Below, piece after piece: positions 20,873 through 29,136 of a stretch of DNA of 64,000 bases (position 1 is its first letter; each line of letters begins with the position of its first letter). The translations under genes and the position numbers were made by a program. The DNA is from a bacterium (GTDB taxonomy: Bacteria; Desulfobacterota; Binatia; HRBIN30; CADEER01): NCBI GenBank assembly GCA_019637795.1, contig JAHBUY010000001.1, positions 517,001-581,000 on the forward strand, written 5' to 3'. The notes beneath the pieces were generated by a model that saw nothing but the letters and a program-made list of their open reading frames with translations, made no database searches and had not been told where the DNA came from.

Positions 20873-21703
20873 ATGAGCACCACCACACGTATCGCCGTGA
20901 TCGTCTGCAGCGTGCTGGCGATCCACGCCACACGCGGCTGGGCGCAGGAGCCAGGCGGCGAGGCCGAGTCGACGGAGACCGCCGGCCAGGTCAAGGCGGA
21001 GGACAAGGCAGCGTCGGAGAAGACCAGTTGGCTTCCCGGCGGCCTGTCCGGCAACGTCGCGGTCTACAGCGACTACTCCTTCCGCGGCATCTCGCAGACC
21101 AAGCGCAACGCGGCGATCCAGGGCGGCATCGACTGGAACCACGACAGCGGCATCTTCCTCGGCACCTGGGCTTCGCCGGTCGATTTCGGCGACGCCTACA
21201 TGGAGAGCGACTGGTACGGCGGCTATCAGGGGGCGATCGACAACTTCTCGTACAAGGCGAGCGTCACCTATTTCTACTATCCGAACTTCGCCACCGCGAA
21301 CTACTGGGAGTTCGGCGCCTTCTTCGGCTACGACTTCGGCGTCCTGTCGGTGAACACCGGCTTCATCGGGTCGCCGGACTACTTCGGCTCGCTCGGCACC
21401 GGCGAGTACGTCCCCTTCGGCTTCGCGATCCCGATCGGCACCGTCTCCTGCCCCTTCCCTGGCAAGGAGTGGGAGAACTGCTTCGACCTCGGCTTCAGCG
21501 CCAATGCCGGCTACACGCACAGCGACGAACAGATCTTCCCGAACACGCACCACTACTGGGACTACAACGCCGGCCTGACGGCGACGATGCCGTTCAATCT
21601 GGCCCTCGACTTCCGCTTCGTCGGCACCGACGTCGAGAACTTCTCGGGCTTCGACAACGCCGGCGGCAACCGCTTCGTCTTCGGCGCCAAGTACAGCTTC
21701 TGA
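20873..21703 (+). CDS. TorF-family putative outer-membrane porin
   Basis: The 276-residue protein has a signal peptide (about 1-24, ending RGWAQ), a short charged linker, and then alternating amphipathic beta strands rich in Tyr, Phe, Trp and Asp. It starts at GNVAVYSDYSFRGISQTKRNAAIQGGIDW, and that opening is the hallmark of the TIGR02001 / TorF family. It ends with FGAKYSF, a C-terminal aromatic as in outer-membrane barrels. A loop with two Cys (VSCPFPGKEWENCFD) is probably disulfide-linked. The cargo is unknown. It directly follows allophanate hydrolase but has its own sigma-54 promoter and a perfect terminator, so it is a separate unit. A role in letting guanidine or other nitrogen compounds through the outer membrane is inference from place and promoter. 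Confidence 0.85.
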   Translation: MSTTTRIAVIVCSVLAIHATRGWAQEPGGEAESTETAGQVKAEDKAASEKTSWLPGGLSGNVAVYSDYSFRGISQTKRNAAIQGGIDWNHDSGIFLGTWASPVDFGDAYMESDWYGGYQGAIDNFSYKASVTYFYYPNFATANYWEFGAFFGYDFGVLSVNTGFIGSPDYFGSLGTGEYVPFGFAIPIGTVSCPFPGKEWENCFDLGFSANAGYTHSDEQIFPNTHHYWDYNAGLTATMPFNLALDFRFVGTDVENFSGFDNAGGNRFVFGAKYSF

Positions 21704-21726
21704 TTGCGGCCGCCGCGCGGCGCCAC

Positions 21727-21761
21727 GAGGGGCACGGAGACATCCGTGCCCCTCTTTTTTT
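21727..21761 (+). terminator. Intrinsic terminator of the porin transcript
   Basis: A perfect 12-bp stem GAGGGGCACGGA / TCCGTGCCCCTC with loop GACA is followed directly by seven T residues (21755-21761). It lies 23 bases after the porin stop. It is the clearest Rho-independent terminator in the window. Confidence 0.97.
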
Positions 21762-21767
21762 CGCGTC

Positions 21768-21793
21768 AGAAACAATCAGGCTTGATTGTTTCT
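21768..21793. promoter_or_regulatory. Palindromic operator for the TetR regulator
   Basis: Perfect inverted repeat AGAAACAATCA-GGCT-TGATTGTTTCT (11-bp arms, 4-base spacer). It is AT-rich in very GC-rich surroundings and 23 bases before the TetR start. Palindromes with AAACAATCA-type arms are typical TetR targets. A possible -35 TTGATT (21782-21787) lies inside the right arm, so binding would block the promoter. Confidence 0.8.
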
Positions 21794-21816
21794 TTTGGAT
21801 CGCCTAGATCCGACGC

Positions 21817-22431
21817 GTGGCTCCCACCCGCCGGACCCAGGCCGAACGCAGCGCCGCGACCCAGGCGAAGCTGCTCGACGCGGCGCTCGACTGCCTGGTC
21901 GAGCTCGGCTACGCCGGCACGACCACGACCGTGGTCGCCGAGCGCGCCGGGGTGTCGCGCGGCGCCCAGTTGCACCACTTCCCGACCCGCGCCGCCCTGG
22001 TCGCCGCCGCCGTCGAGCATCTCTACCGGCGCATGACGGCGGAGTATCAGCGCGGCTTCGCCGCCCTGGCGCCGCGCGCCGAGCGGCTGCGCGGCGCCAT
22101 CCGGCTGCTCTGGTCGATGTATTCCAGCCGCCACTTCCCGGCCGTCCTCGAGCTCTTCACCGCGGCGCGGTCGGATGGCGAATTGCGGGCCCATCTCGAG
22201 CCGATCGCCAGCCGGCACGAGCGCAACGTCCATCGCCTGGCGCGCGCGTACTTCCCCGAGGCCGCCCGCCTGGGGCGGCGCTTCGATGCGACGCTGGCGC
22301 TGGTGCTCGATGCGATGCAGGGCATGGCGTCGAGCGATGCGCGGCGCGGACCGGTGAGCATCGCCGCCCGTCTCGATTTCCTGCACGACATCGCCGCCGC
22401 CGCCCTGGCGAGCGCCACGGAGCCTTCGTGA
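21817..22431 (+). CDS. TetR-family transcriptional regulator
   Basis: The 204-residue protein has an N-terminal TetR DNA-binding domain: RRTQAERSAATQAKLLDAAL, then a helix-turn-helix at about 37-56 (TTVVAERAGVSRGAQLHHF). A helical ligand domain follows, without a pattern I can assign. It starts with GTG at 21817, where homology begins. If the -35 at 21782 and the weak -10 TAGATC at 21805 are used, transcription would begin at or near the start codon, that is, a leaderless mRNA. It overlaps the desaturase gene by four bases (GTGA), so the regulator controls its own operon. The palindrome at 21768-21793 is its likely site. Confidence 0.9.
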   Translation: MAPTRRTQAERSAATQAKLLDAALDCLVELGYAGTTTTVVAERAGVSRGAQLHHFPTRAALVAAAVEHLYRRMTAEYQRGFAALAPRAERLRGAIRLLWSMYSSRHFPAVLELFTAARSDGELRAHLEPIASRHERNVHRLARAYFPEAARLGRRFDATLALVLDAMQGMASSDARRGPVSIAARLDFLHDIAAAALASATEPS

Positions 22432-23309
22432 ACCGCCTCGACCTCGACCTCACCCTCTACGCCGTCCCCGCCTTCTTCGCCCTCATGGCGCTCGAGGCGG
22501 CGCTGCTCGCCGGCACCGCCTGGCGCGGCTACGAGCGGCGCGACACGGTCGCCAGCCTGACCATGGGCAGCGTCAACGTGCTCATCAGCATCGCCGGCAA
22601 GGCGCTGCACTTCGCCCTGCTGGCGCTGGTCGCCCGCGCGGCGCTGTTCGACATCGCGCCGTCGTGGTGGAGCTGGCCGCTGCTGCTGCTGCTCGGCGAT
22701 CTCGCCTACTACTGGTTCCACCGGCTGTCGCACGACGTCCGCTTCCTCTGGGCGGCGCACGTCAACCACCACTCGAGCGAGCGCTACAACCTGTCGACGG
22801 CGCTGCGCCAGTCGTGGACGACGCCGTTCACGCTGATGCTCTTCTACTGGCCGCTGGCGCTGCTCGGCTTCCCGCCGGCGATGATCCTCACCGGCATCGC
22901 GCTCAACACCATCTACCAGTTCTGGATCCACACCGAGCTGATCGACCGCGTCGGCCGGCTCGAAGCGGTGCTCAACACCGCCTCGCACCACCGCGTCCAC
23001 CACGGCACCAACGTCCAGTATCTCGACCGCAACCACGGCGGCATCCTGATCCTCTGGGACAAGCTGTTCGGCACCTTCGCCGCGGAAGGCGAGCCGGTCC
23101 GCTACGGCCTGACGCGCAACATCCACACCTTCAACCCGCTGCGCATCGCCTTCCACGAATGGCAGGCGCTGTGGCGCGACGTGCGCCGCGCCGCCACCTG
23201 GCGCGATCGGCTCGCCTACTGCCTCGCCCCGCCGGGCTGGAGCCCGGATGGCTCCTCGCTCACCTCGCGCCAGCTCCAGGCGCGCGCCGCCGCCGAGGCG
23301 GCGCGGTGA
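22428..23309 (+). CDS. Membrane di-iron hydroxylase (sterol desaturase / fatty acid hydroxylase superfamily)
   Basis: The 293-residue membrane protein has about five helices and the three histidine clusters of the superfamily: His98-x3-His102, His111-x2-His114-His115 and His187-His188-x2-His191-His192. It belongs to the sterol desaturase / alkylglycerol monooxygenase / fatty acid hydroxylase group, which oxidises lipids in the membrane using O2 and two irons. The substrate is unknown. Start GTG 22428 overlaps the TetR stop; the end overlaps the acyltransferase start, also GTGA. The three genes are a tightly coupled lipid-modification operon under a TetR regulator that probably senses a lipid or acyl-CoA. 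Confidence 0.9.
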   Translation: MNRLDLDLTLYAVPAFFALMALEAALLAGTAWRGYERRDTVASLTMGSVNVLISIAGKALHFALLALVARAALFDIAPSWWSWPLLLLLGDLAYYWFHRLSHDVRFLWAAHVNHHSSERYNLSTALRQSWTTPFTLMLFYWPLALLGFPPAMILTGIALNTIYQFWIHTELIDRVGRLEAVLNTASHHRVHHGTNVQYLDRNHGGILILWDKLFGTFAAEGEPVRYGLTRNIHTFNPLRIAFHEWQALWRDVRRAATWRDRLAYCLAPPGWSPDGSSLTSRQLQARAAAEAAR

Positions 23310-24136
23310 CCCACCCCTCGCCCGTCGAGCTGGCGGCGGCGAAAGTGCTGCTCGAGCCGTGGCGTTGGCTGACCGCGCCGCGCTTCAGCGGCCTCGAGCA
23401 CCTGCCGCGCGACCGGCCGGTGCTGGTCGCCGCCAACCACACGCTGATGGGCGTGCTCGACGCGCCGCTGCTGGTGCTCGGCCTGCACGACCACACCGGC
23501 GTCTTCCTGCGCGCGCTCGGCGACCACCTGCACTTCCGCGTCCCCATCTGGCGCGACCTGCTCGCCCACTTCGGCACCGTCGACGGCAGCCGCGCCAACT
23601 GCCGGCGCCTGATGCGCGCCGGCGAGTCGATCCTCGTCTTCCCCGGCGGCGGCCGCGAGGTGTTCAAGCACAAGCGCGAGCAGTACCAGCTCATCTGGAA
23701 GGAGCGCGTCGGCTTCGTCCGCCTGGCGGTGCAGTTCGGCTACCCGATCGTGCCGCTCGCCGCGGTCGGCGCCGAGGAGTGCTACGACATCCTGGTCGAC
23801 AGCGACGAGCTGCTGCAGACGCCGCTCGGCCCGCTGCTGCGCCGGATCGCGCCGCGGCCGGACGAGATCCCGCCCCTGGTCCACGGCATCGGCCCGCTGC
23901 CGCGACCGGAGCGCTTCTACTTCCACCTCGGCCGGCCGATCGAGACCGCGCCCTGGCGCGGCCAGCAGGACGACGACGCGCTCTGCCTGCGCCTGCGCGA
24001 ACGCGTCCGCCGCGCCATCCAGCGCGGCATCCGCCAGCTCCTCGCCGACCGCGCCCGCGATCCGCAGCGCTCGCTGCCAGCGCGCCTGCTGCGACAGGTG
24101 CGTCGGGCGACGCGCCCGCGCTCCCGTCCCCGGTGA
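23306..24136 (+). CDS. Lysophospholipid/glycerol acyltransferase (PlsC superfamily, TMEM68/DAGAT-like)
   Basis: The 276-residue protein has the acyltransferase block I as ANHTLMGVLDAP (His at about 41, with the acid spaced a little wider than the usual HX4D). Block III FPGGGREVFKHKREQYQLIWK is typical of the TMEM68/diacylglycerol acyltransferase-like branch, and IVPLAAVGAEECYDIL follows. It transfers an acyl chain from acyl-CoA or acyl-ACP to a lipid alcohol. No signal peptide is seen; a hydrophobic N-terminal part may sit on the membrane. The Arg-rich tail (about 245-276) is unusual and probably binds acidic lipids or is dispensable. The start is GTG, overlapping the previous stop. Confidence 0.85.
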   Translation: MTHPSPVELAAAKVLLEPWRWLTAPRFSGLEHLPRDRPVLVAANHTLMGVLDAPLLVLGLHDHTGVFLRALGDHLHFRVPIWRDLLAHFGTVDGSRANCRRLMRAGESILVFPGGGREVFKHKREQYQLIWKERVGFVRLAVQFGYPIVPLAAVGAEECYDILVDSDELLQTPLGPLLRRIAPRPDEIPPLVHGIGPLPRPERFYFHLGRPIETAPWRGQQDDDALCLRLRERVRRAIQRGIRQLLADRARDPQRSLPARLLRQVRRATRPRSRPR

Positions 24137-24168
24137 TCCGCCGCCAGCCGCCGTGGTAGGGTCGCGGC

Positions 24169-25314
24169 ATGCGCGTCGTCGACAGCGATCAGCATCTCTA
24201 CGAACCGCGCACCCTGTGGCGCGACCACATCGATCCCGGGCTGCGCGACGAGGCGCTGCGCATCGAGGACGACGCCGGCGGCACGCCGCGCCTGCGCTGG
24301 CGCGCGCACGAGCTCGGCATCGCCGAGGTGCAGATTCCCGGCCGCTCGGACGAGGTCGGCGAGCGGCACCGCCGCGCGCGCGCGGGCCTGCCGGCCGGCG
24401 AGCGCTACGACGACGTGCTGCCGCGCGACTACTGGGAGCCGGCGGCGCGGGCCGCGAAGCTGGCGGCGCTCGGCGTCGACGAGGCGGTCCTCTTTCCCAA
24501 CTACGGCCTGCTCTGGGAGCGCGCGTTGCACGCCTCGCTGCCGGCGCTGCGCGGCAACATGGCGGCGTGGAACCGCTGGTGCGCCGCGGTGGCGCGCGAC
24601 GGCGGCGGCGCGCTGCACCCGGTCGGCCACTGCACGCTGCGCGATCCCGACTGGCTCGAGCGCGAGCTGGCGGCGTTGGCGCGCGCCGGCGTGCGCCTGG
24701 CGATGATCGCCCCCTCGCTGGTCGACGGCCGTCCGCTCTCGCATCCCAGCCACGACCGCCTGTGGGCGGCCTTCTGCCGCCACGGCGTGACGCCGGTCTT
24801 TCACGTCGCCGACCAGCCGCGCCCCTTCGCCGATGCCTGGTACACCGACCAGGGCACCGCCTTCGTGCCGGCGCTCGAAGCCGTCTTCCTGCACGTTCCG
24901 CCGGCGCTCGGCTGCGCCGACCTCATCCTGAACGGCGTCCTGGAACGCTTTCCCGACCTGCGCCTCGGCATCGTCGAGCTGTCCGCGATGTGGGTGCCCA
25001 TGTTCCTGATGATGCTCGACGGCGCCTGGGCCTTCACCCGCCAGATCAGCGGTCTGCGCGCCGACGCCCTGCCGCTGCAGCCGAGCGACTACTTCCGCCG
25101 CCAGGTGCGGGTCTCGTCGTTCGCCTACGAGATGCCGTCGCGCGTCGTCGAGCAGCTCGGCGGCAACGACCTGCTCATGTGCTGCTCCGACTACCCGCAC
25201 TCCGAGGGCACCGCCACCCCGCTCGCCGACTACGCCGCCTTCGGTCTCGACGCCACCGGCGCCACCGCGCCGGCGTTCTTCGCCGGCAACGCCGACTTCC
25301 TGCTCCGCCGCTGA
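24169..25314 (+). CDS. Amidohydrolase-2 (ACMSD-like) family protein
   Basis: The 381-residue protein has the amidohydrolase-related fold. DSDQHLYEP replaces the usual D-x-H-x-H opening, so only one of the two N-terminal metal His residues (His9) is plain. FHVADQ supplies a further His, VELSAMW lies after the conserved LGIVE strand, and the C-terminal CSDYPHSEG gives the last Asp/His motif. It belongs to the large set often annotated amidohydrolase or predicted TIM-barrel hydrolase. Members include decarboxylases of aromatic acids and lactonases. It follows the acyltransferase by 32 bases on the same strand and may share its operon. The substrate is not known. Confidence 0.85.
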   Translation: MRVVDSDQHLYEPRTLWRDHIDPGLRDEALRIEDDAGGTPRLRWRAHELGIAEVQIPGRSDEVGERHRRARAGLPAGERYDDVLPRDYWEPAARAAKLAALGVDEAVLFPNYGLLWERALHASLPALRGNMAAWNRWCAAVARDGGGALHPVGHCTLRDPDWLERELAALARAGVRLAMIAPSLVDGRPLSHPSHDRLWAAFCRHGVTPVFHVADQPRPFADAWYTDQGTAFVPALEAVFLHVPPALGCADLILNGVLERFPDLRLGIVELSAMWVPMFLMMLDGAWAFTRQISGLRADALPLQPSDYFRRQVRVSSFAYEMPSRVVEQLGGNDLLMCCSDYPHSEGTATPLADYAAFGLDATGATAPAFFAGNADFLLRR

Positions 25315-25360
25315 TCCCGCCTGGCAAGCCCGCCGCGTCCGGTCTACGTAGGGAAGGGCG

Positions 25361-25666
25361 ATGAACGGGCACAACAAGACCGAAGCGTGGATCTTCGATG
25401 CCAGCGGCACGCCGCGGCACGGCTGGCTGGAGATCGTCGAGGACGGCGGCGAGCTGCGGCCCGCCGACCGCGGCTGGCAGCGGGTGAGCGGCTATCCGCT
25501 CGAAGGCGGCGCGGCGCGGCTGGCGCTGTGGGCCGACCAGCGCGACAAGTACGTGCTGCGCCTCGACCTCGGCAGCATCCAGCGCTGGCTGATCTGCGAG
25601 CGCTTCCCCGCCCTGCTCCACGCCGCCGGCTCGTTGAGCGCCCTCATCCAGCTCGGCCGCGCCTGA
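25361..25666 (+). CDS. Small hypothetical protein (101 aa)
   Basis: This short ORF has a good ribosome site (GGGAAGGG before ATG 25361). The product is acidic at the start and has alternating beta-like stretches (EAWIFDASG, WLEIVEDG, YVLRLDLGSIQRWLICERF). I do not recognise the family. It has one Cys, no signal peptide and no membrane segment. It lies 46 bases after the amidohydrolase and ends facing the kinase gene, 58 bases away. Between the two stops a GC-rich inverted repeat (CCGCCCGCCG near 25667, CGGGCGGGCGG near 25711) may serve as a shared terminator. Coding is supported by the ribosome site and regular codon use. Confidence 0.6.
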   Translation: MNGHNKTEAWIFDASGTPRHGWLEIVEDGGELRPADRGWQRVSGYPLEGGAARLALWADQRDKYVLRLDLGSIQRWLICERFPALLHAAGSLSALIQLGRA

Positions 25667-25724
25667 CCGCCCGCCGCGGGGCGGGTCGGTGGGGTCGTTC
25701 CCGAGCGGCCCGGGCGGGCGGCGC

Positions 25725-27467
25725 TCAGTGCACGGTCGCCGCCGCCTCGCGCGCCGCCGGCACCGCCGCGGCGCGCGGCAGGGTGAAGCGGAAGGTGGTG
25801 CCGCGCTCCGGGTTGGGCGTCGCCCACAGCAGCCCGCCGTGGCTCTCGATGATCGATCGGCTGATCGCCAGCCCCATGCCGAGGCCCGCCGGCTTGGTGG
25901 AGAAGAAGGGATCGAAGATGCGCGGCGCGAGCGCGCCGAGGCCGCACCCCGGATCGGCGACGGCGACCTCGAGCTGTCCGGCGGCGTCGGCCCCGATCGA
26001 GACCGTGATCCGATCGCCGTCCGCCGCCGCCGTCACCGCCTCGAGCGCGTTCAGCAGCAGGTTGACGATCACCTGTTCGATCTGGATGGCGTCCACCGAC
26101 GCGAACCATTCGCCGCGCGGCGCGGCGATGGCGATCGGCAGCCTGGCGCGCGCCGACTCCGCCGCCACGGTGTGCGCGGCCTGCGCCACCAACGCGGCAA
26201 CGTCGACGATCTCGCGCTGCGGCGGCCGTTTGGCGACATAGGAGCGGATGCGGCGGACGATCTCGCCCGCCCGCAGGCCCTGCGCCGCGATCAGCTCGAG
26301 CCCCTGCAGCAGCTTGGCGCGCTCGTCGCGGCCGCTGCGCACGTAACGGGCGCAGGCGCTGGCGTAGTTGACCATCGCCGCCAGCGGCTGCGTCAGCTCG
26401 TGCGCCATCTCGGCCGCCATCTCCCCCATGCTGCTGAGGCGCAGCACGTGCGCCAGCTCCGCCTGCTGCTCGCGCCGCTCCTCCTCGAGCCGCTTGCGCT
26501 GGCTGATGTCGCGCAGGATGGCCTCGAAGCCGATCACCGCGCCGCTGCCGTCGCGCAGCGTCGAGCCGGAGATGGACACGGTGAGCTCCGTGCCGTCGCG
26601 CCGGCGCCAGCGCATCTCGACGTCGCCCAGCGGGTCGCGGCTGTCGATCAGCGCGCGGCCGCGCTCGACGTCGGTCGGCGCGAACAGCGCCGCGGCATTG
26701 GTCCCGAGGAGCTCGTGCGGCTGGTAGCCGAACCTGGTCACCGACGGGCTGATCATCTCGATGCGACCGCTCGTGTCGACCCGCAGGTACACGTCCTGGA
26801 TGCGCTCGAAGATGCCGCGGAAGCGCCGCTCGCTCTCGCTCGCCCGTGCCGTCGCCGCCCGCAGTTGCGCCTTCTGCCGCCGATCGCGCGCCCGCCGCTG
26901 CTCGGCGCGCAGCCGCGCCTCGTCATTGGCGCGGTGGATGAACAGCGCCACCGGGGTGGCGACCAGGAAGATCGGCAGATACTCGTTCACCCAGGGGCTG
27001 CCCGAGAGCACGTGGCCGGCGAGCCACCCGAGGTCGACGGCGGCGATGAGCGGGTACGCCCACGCCGCCGAGACGCACAGGTAGCCGACGGCCAGGATGA
27101 CCAGCGCCAGGAAGCCGATCTGGCTGTCGTCGCCGATCAGCGCCCACCCGAGCAGCACGCGGACGACGAGGACGGCGAGCGCCAGACCGAGCGCCAGGTG
27201 GGCGCGGCGGTGCGGCAGACGGCGGCGGGCCTGCGCGCGGCGCAGCCACAGCATGGCGCACATCGCCACGAGGGTGACCGCGAACAACACGCCGCCGCGT
27301 GGCAGGCCAGCGCGCAGCAGCGGCAGCGGCGCGGTGACGGCGTAGGTAGCCGCCAACCCGCCGGCGACGTTCCACGCCATCCGATAGGCGGCGGCGCGGT
27401 GGATCGCCGCCCGTCGCAGCGGCGACAGCTCGGTCGCCTCGTCTTTCTTCGCTCCGCCCGTCGACAT
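25725..27467 (-). CDS. Membrane-bound PAS-domain sensor histidine kinase (orphan)
   Basis: The 580-residue protein has about five or six hydrophobic helices (33-175) and a coiled, Arg-rich linker (180-212). A PAS domain follows (about 212-325, RIQDVYLRVDTSGRIEMISPS ... RDISQR), then a HisKA domain with the phospho-acceptor His356 in AHELTQPLAA. The HATPase_c domain has its N-box in QVIVNLLLNALEAV, DPGCGLG and a GLGMGLAIS loop. The domain order is like FixL-type kinases. No response regulator is next to it, so its partner is elsewhere. The PAS ligand cannot be identified. The gene is divergent from the beta-lactamase-like esterase (27619) and convergent with the small gene at 25361. Confidence 0.92.
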   Translation of the reverse strand: MSTGGAKKDEATELSPLRRAAIHRAAAYRMAWNVAGGLAATYAVTAPLPLLRAGLPRGGVLFAVTLVAMCAMLWLRRAQARRRLPHRRAHLALGLALAVLVVRVLLGWALIGDDSQIGFLALVILAVGYLCVSAAWAYPLIAAVDLGWLAGHVLSGSPWVNEYLPIFLVATPVALFIHRANDEARLRAEQRRARDRRQKAQLRAATARASESERRFRGIFERIQDVYLRVDTSGRIEMISPSVTRFGYQPHELLGTNAAALFAPTDVERGRALIDSRDPLGDVEMRWRRRDGTELTVSISGSTLRDGSGAVIGFEAILRDISQRKRLEEERREQQAELAHVLRLSSMGEMAAEMAHELTQPLAAMVNYASACARYVRSGRDERAKLLQGLELIAAQGLRAGEIVRRIRSYVAKRPPQREIVDVAALVAQAAHTVAAESARARLPIAIAAPRGEWFASVDAIQIEQVIVNLLLNALEAVTAAADGDRITVSIGADAAGQLEVAVADPGCGLGALAPRIFDPFFSTKPAGLGMGLAISRSIIESHGGLLWATPNPERGTTFRFTLPRAAAVPAAREAAATVH

Positions 27468-27618
27468 CGCGTGCGGGCGCCCGGCGCCCGCTCCAGATGG
27501 CGACCACTACACAGCAAATCGCCACTCGTTGCCAGCGCGGAAGCGGGCGAGGCCGCGCCCACGGAGGACGCGGGGCGGCCTTGCTCGCCGCGCCTCGCAT
27601 GCGAAAGGAAGGGCAGAC

Positions 27619-28779
27619 ATGGGCGTACCCGAGGGGCTCCCGATCGAGGGATTCTGCGACCCCGCCTTCGCCGCGGTGCGCGACGAATTCGTCGCCAACT
27701 TCACGGCCCGCGGCGACGTCGGCGCCGCGGTCGCCATCACCGTCGGCGGCCGGCCGGTGGTGGACCTCTGGGGCGGCTGGTTGGACGGCGCGCGCCGCCA
27801 CCCCTGGCAGCGCGACACGCTGGTCAACGTCTTCTCGGTCAGCAAGGCGCTGAGCACGCTCTGCGCGCTGCAACTCGTGGAACGCGGCCTGCTCGACCTC
27901 GACGCGCCGATCGCCCGCTGCTGGCCGGCGTTCGCCAACGCCGGCAAGGAGTCGATCACCCTGCGCCAGGTGCTCAGCCACCGCGCCGGCCTGCCGGCCC
28001 TGCGCGCGCCGCTGCCCGACGGCGCGATGCTCGACTGGCCGCGCATGACGGCGGCGCTGGAGACCGAGGCGCCGTGGTGGACGCCAGGGACGGCGCACGG
28101 CTACCACGTCAACACCTTCGGCTTCCTGGTCGGCGAGGTGGTGCGCCGCGCCAGCGGCGACACGCTCGGCGCCTGGCTGCGCGCCCACGTCGCGGCGCCG
28201 CTCGGCGCCGACGTGCACGTCGGCCTGCCGGCCGCCGAGCATCCCCGGGTGGCCGAGTTCCTTTGGCCGGACGGGCTGCGGCCGCCGCGGCCCGAGCGGT
28301 TCGCCGACGAGGACGAGCGCATGCGCTGGAACACCTACTGGAACCCGCCCGGCCTCTCCGGCGCCGGCTGGGTGAACCGCGCCGAGTGGCGACAGGCCGA
28401 GCTGCCGTCGACCAACGGCCATGCCACCGCCCGCGGCATCGCCCGCGTCTACGCGGCGCTCGCCGCCGGCGGCGCGCTCGCCGGCGTGCGCGTGCTGGCG
28501 CCGGCACTGCTCGAAGCGGCGCGGCGCGAGCACAGCAATGGCCCCGATCGCATCCTGCAGCGGCCGTCGCGCTTCGGCATCGGCTTCCAGCTCACCCAGC
28601 CGGAACGGCCGCTCGGCCCCAACCCGGGCGCCTTCGGCCACTTCGGCACCGGCGGCTCGGTCGGCTTCTGCGACCCCGAGGCCGGCGTCGCCTTCGCCTA
28701 CGTCATGAACGATCTCGGCCCGCGCTGGCAGAACCCGCGCAACCGCGCCCTGATGGACGCGCTGTACGACTGCCTGTGA
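27619..28779 (+). CDS. Serine hydrolase of the beta-lactamase / EstB (family VIII esterase) fold
   Basis: The 386-residue protein has the class C beta-lactamase-like SxxK motif in VFSVSKAL (Ser73-Lys76). A Tyr-containing second motif falls around GYHVNTFG (about 162), and a C-terminal HFGTGGSVGF replaces the KTG box. It begins with the EGLPIEGFCDPAF pattern common to EstB-like esterases and DUF-type serine hydrolases. No signal peptide is present, which argues against a secreted antibiotic-degrading enzyme and for an intracellular esterase. The ribosome site AAGGAAGGG precedes ATG 27619. The gene stands alone, divergent from the kinase and followed by the inverted-repeat element. Confidence 0.88.
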   Translation: MGVPEGLPIEGFCDPAFAAVRDEFVANFTARGDVGAAVAITVGGRPVVDLWGGWLDGARRHPWQRDTLVNVFSVSKALSTLCALQLVERGLLDLDAPIARCWPAFANAGKESITLRQVLSHRAGLPALRAPLPDGAMLDWPRMTAALETEAPWWTPGTAHGYHVNTFGFLVGEVVRRASGDTLGAWLRAHVAAPLGADVHVGLPAAEHPRVAEFLWPDGLRPPRPERFADEDERMRWNTYWNPPGLSGAGWVNRAEWRQAELPSTNGHATARGIARVYAALAAGGALAGVRVLAPALLEAARREHSNGPDRILQRPSRFGIGFQLTQPERPLGPNPGAFGHFGTGGSVGFCDPEAGVAFAYVMNDLGPRWQNPRNRALMDALYDCL

Positions 28780-28807
28780 GCCGGCGGCGGGCTTTGCCAT
28801 TGTTGGC

Positions 28808-28995
28808 CTTGATGCGACAAAAGACTTTCACCACGGAGGCACGGAGACACGGAGAGTACTGATCTCGAAGCCCGCCCAGTGGTCCTCCCAAAGTTCATTG
28901 GAAATGGAGTGAGAAGAGGCCCCGCGCCTTCGCTATGGCACCGAGCCCTCCGTGTCTCCGTGCCTCCGTGGTGAGGAGTTTTCTGTCTCATCAAG
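28808..28995. repeat. MITE-like inverted-repeat element
   Basis: A 188-base element has long imperfect terminal inverted repeats. The left arm contains ACCACGGAGGCACGGAGACA and continues to 28854; the right arm at 28948-28972 is its perfect 25-base complement. Outside these, CTTGATG...GACA..AA..ACT (from 28808) pairs imperfectly with the complement at 28973-28995, extending the arms to about 47 bases. The middle (28855-28947) shows no gene. This ACGGAG-rich palindromic family is scattered in many bacterial genomes and, when read through, gives TTEARRHGE-type peptides. It could fold into a long hairpin and may act as a transcript end. The rest of the stretch 28780-29136 holds no gene. Confidence 0.85.
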
Positions 28996-29136
28996 TCTAA
29001 CAACCTGGGGCTGCCTCGCGGGAGCAGCGAATTCTTGGGCAAGGCCCCGGCGGCGGCCGCGAACCGCCCCACTCCCGCGACCGGTTTGGCGGAGCCCCGG
29101 CTGGCAACACACGTCGCGGCCGGCCAGGATCGGGTC

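Noticed and set aside
27619-28779. Antibiotic beta-lactamase
   Set aside because: No signal peptide, and the SxxK/Tyr/HFG motif set is that of family VIII esterases; resistance is not supported.
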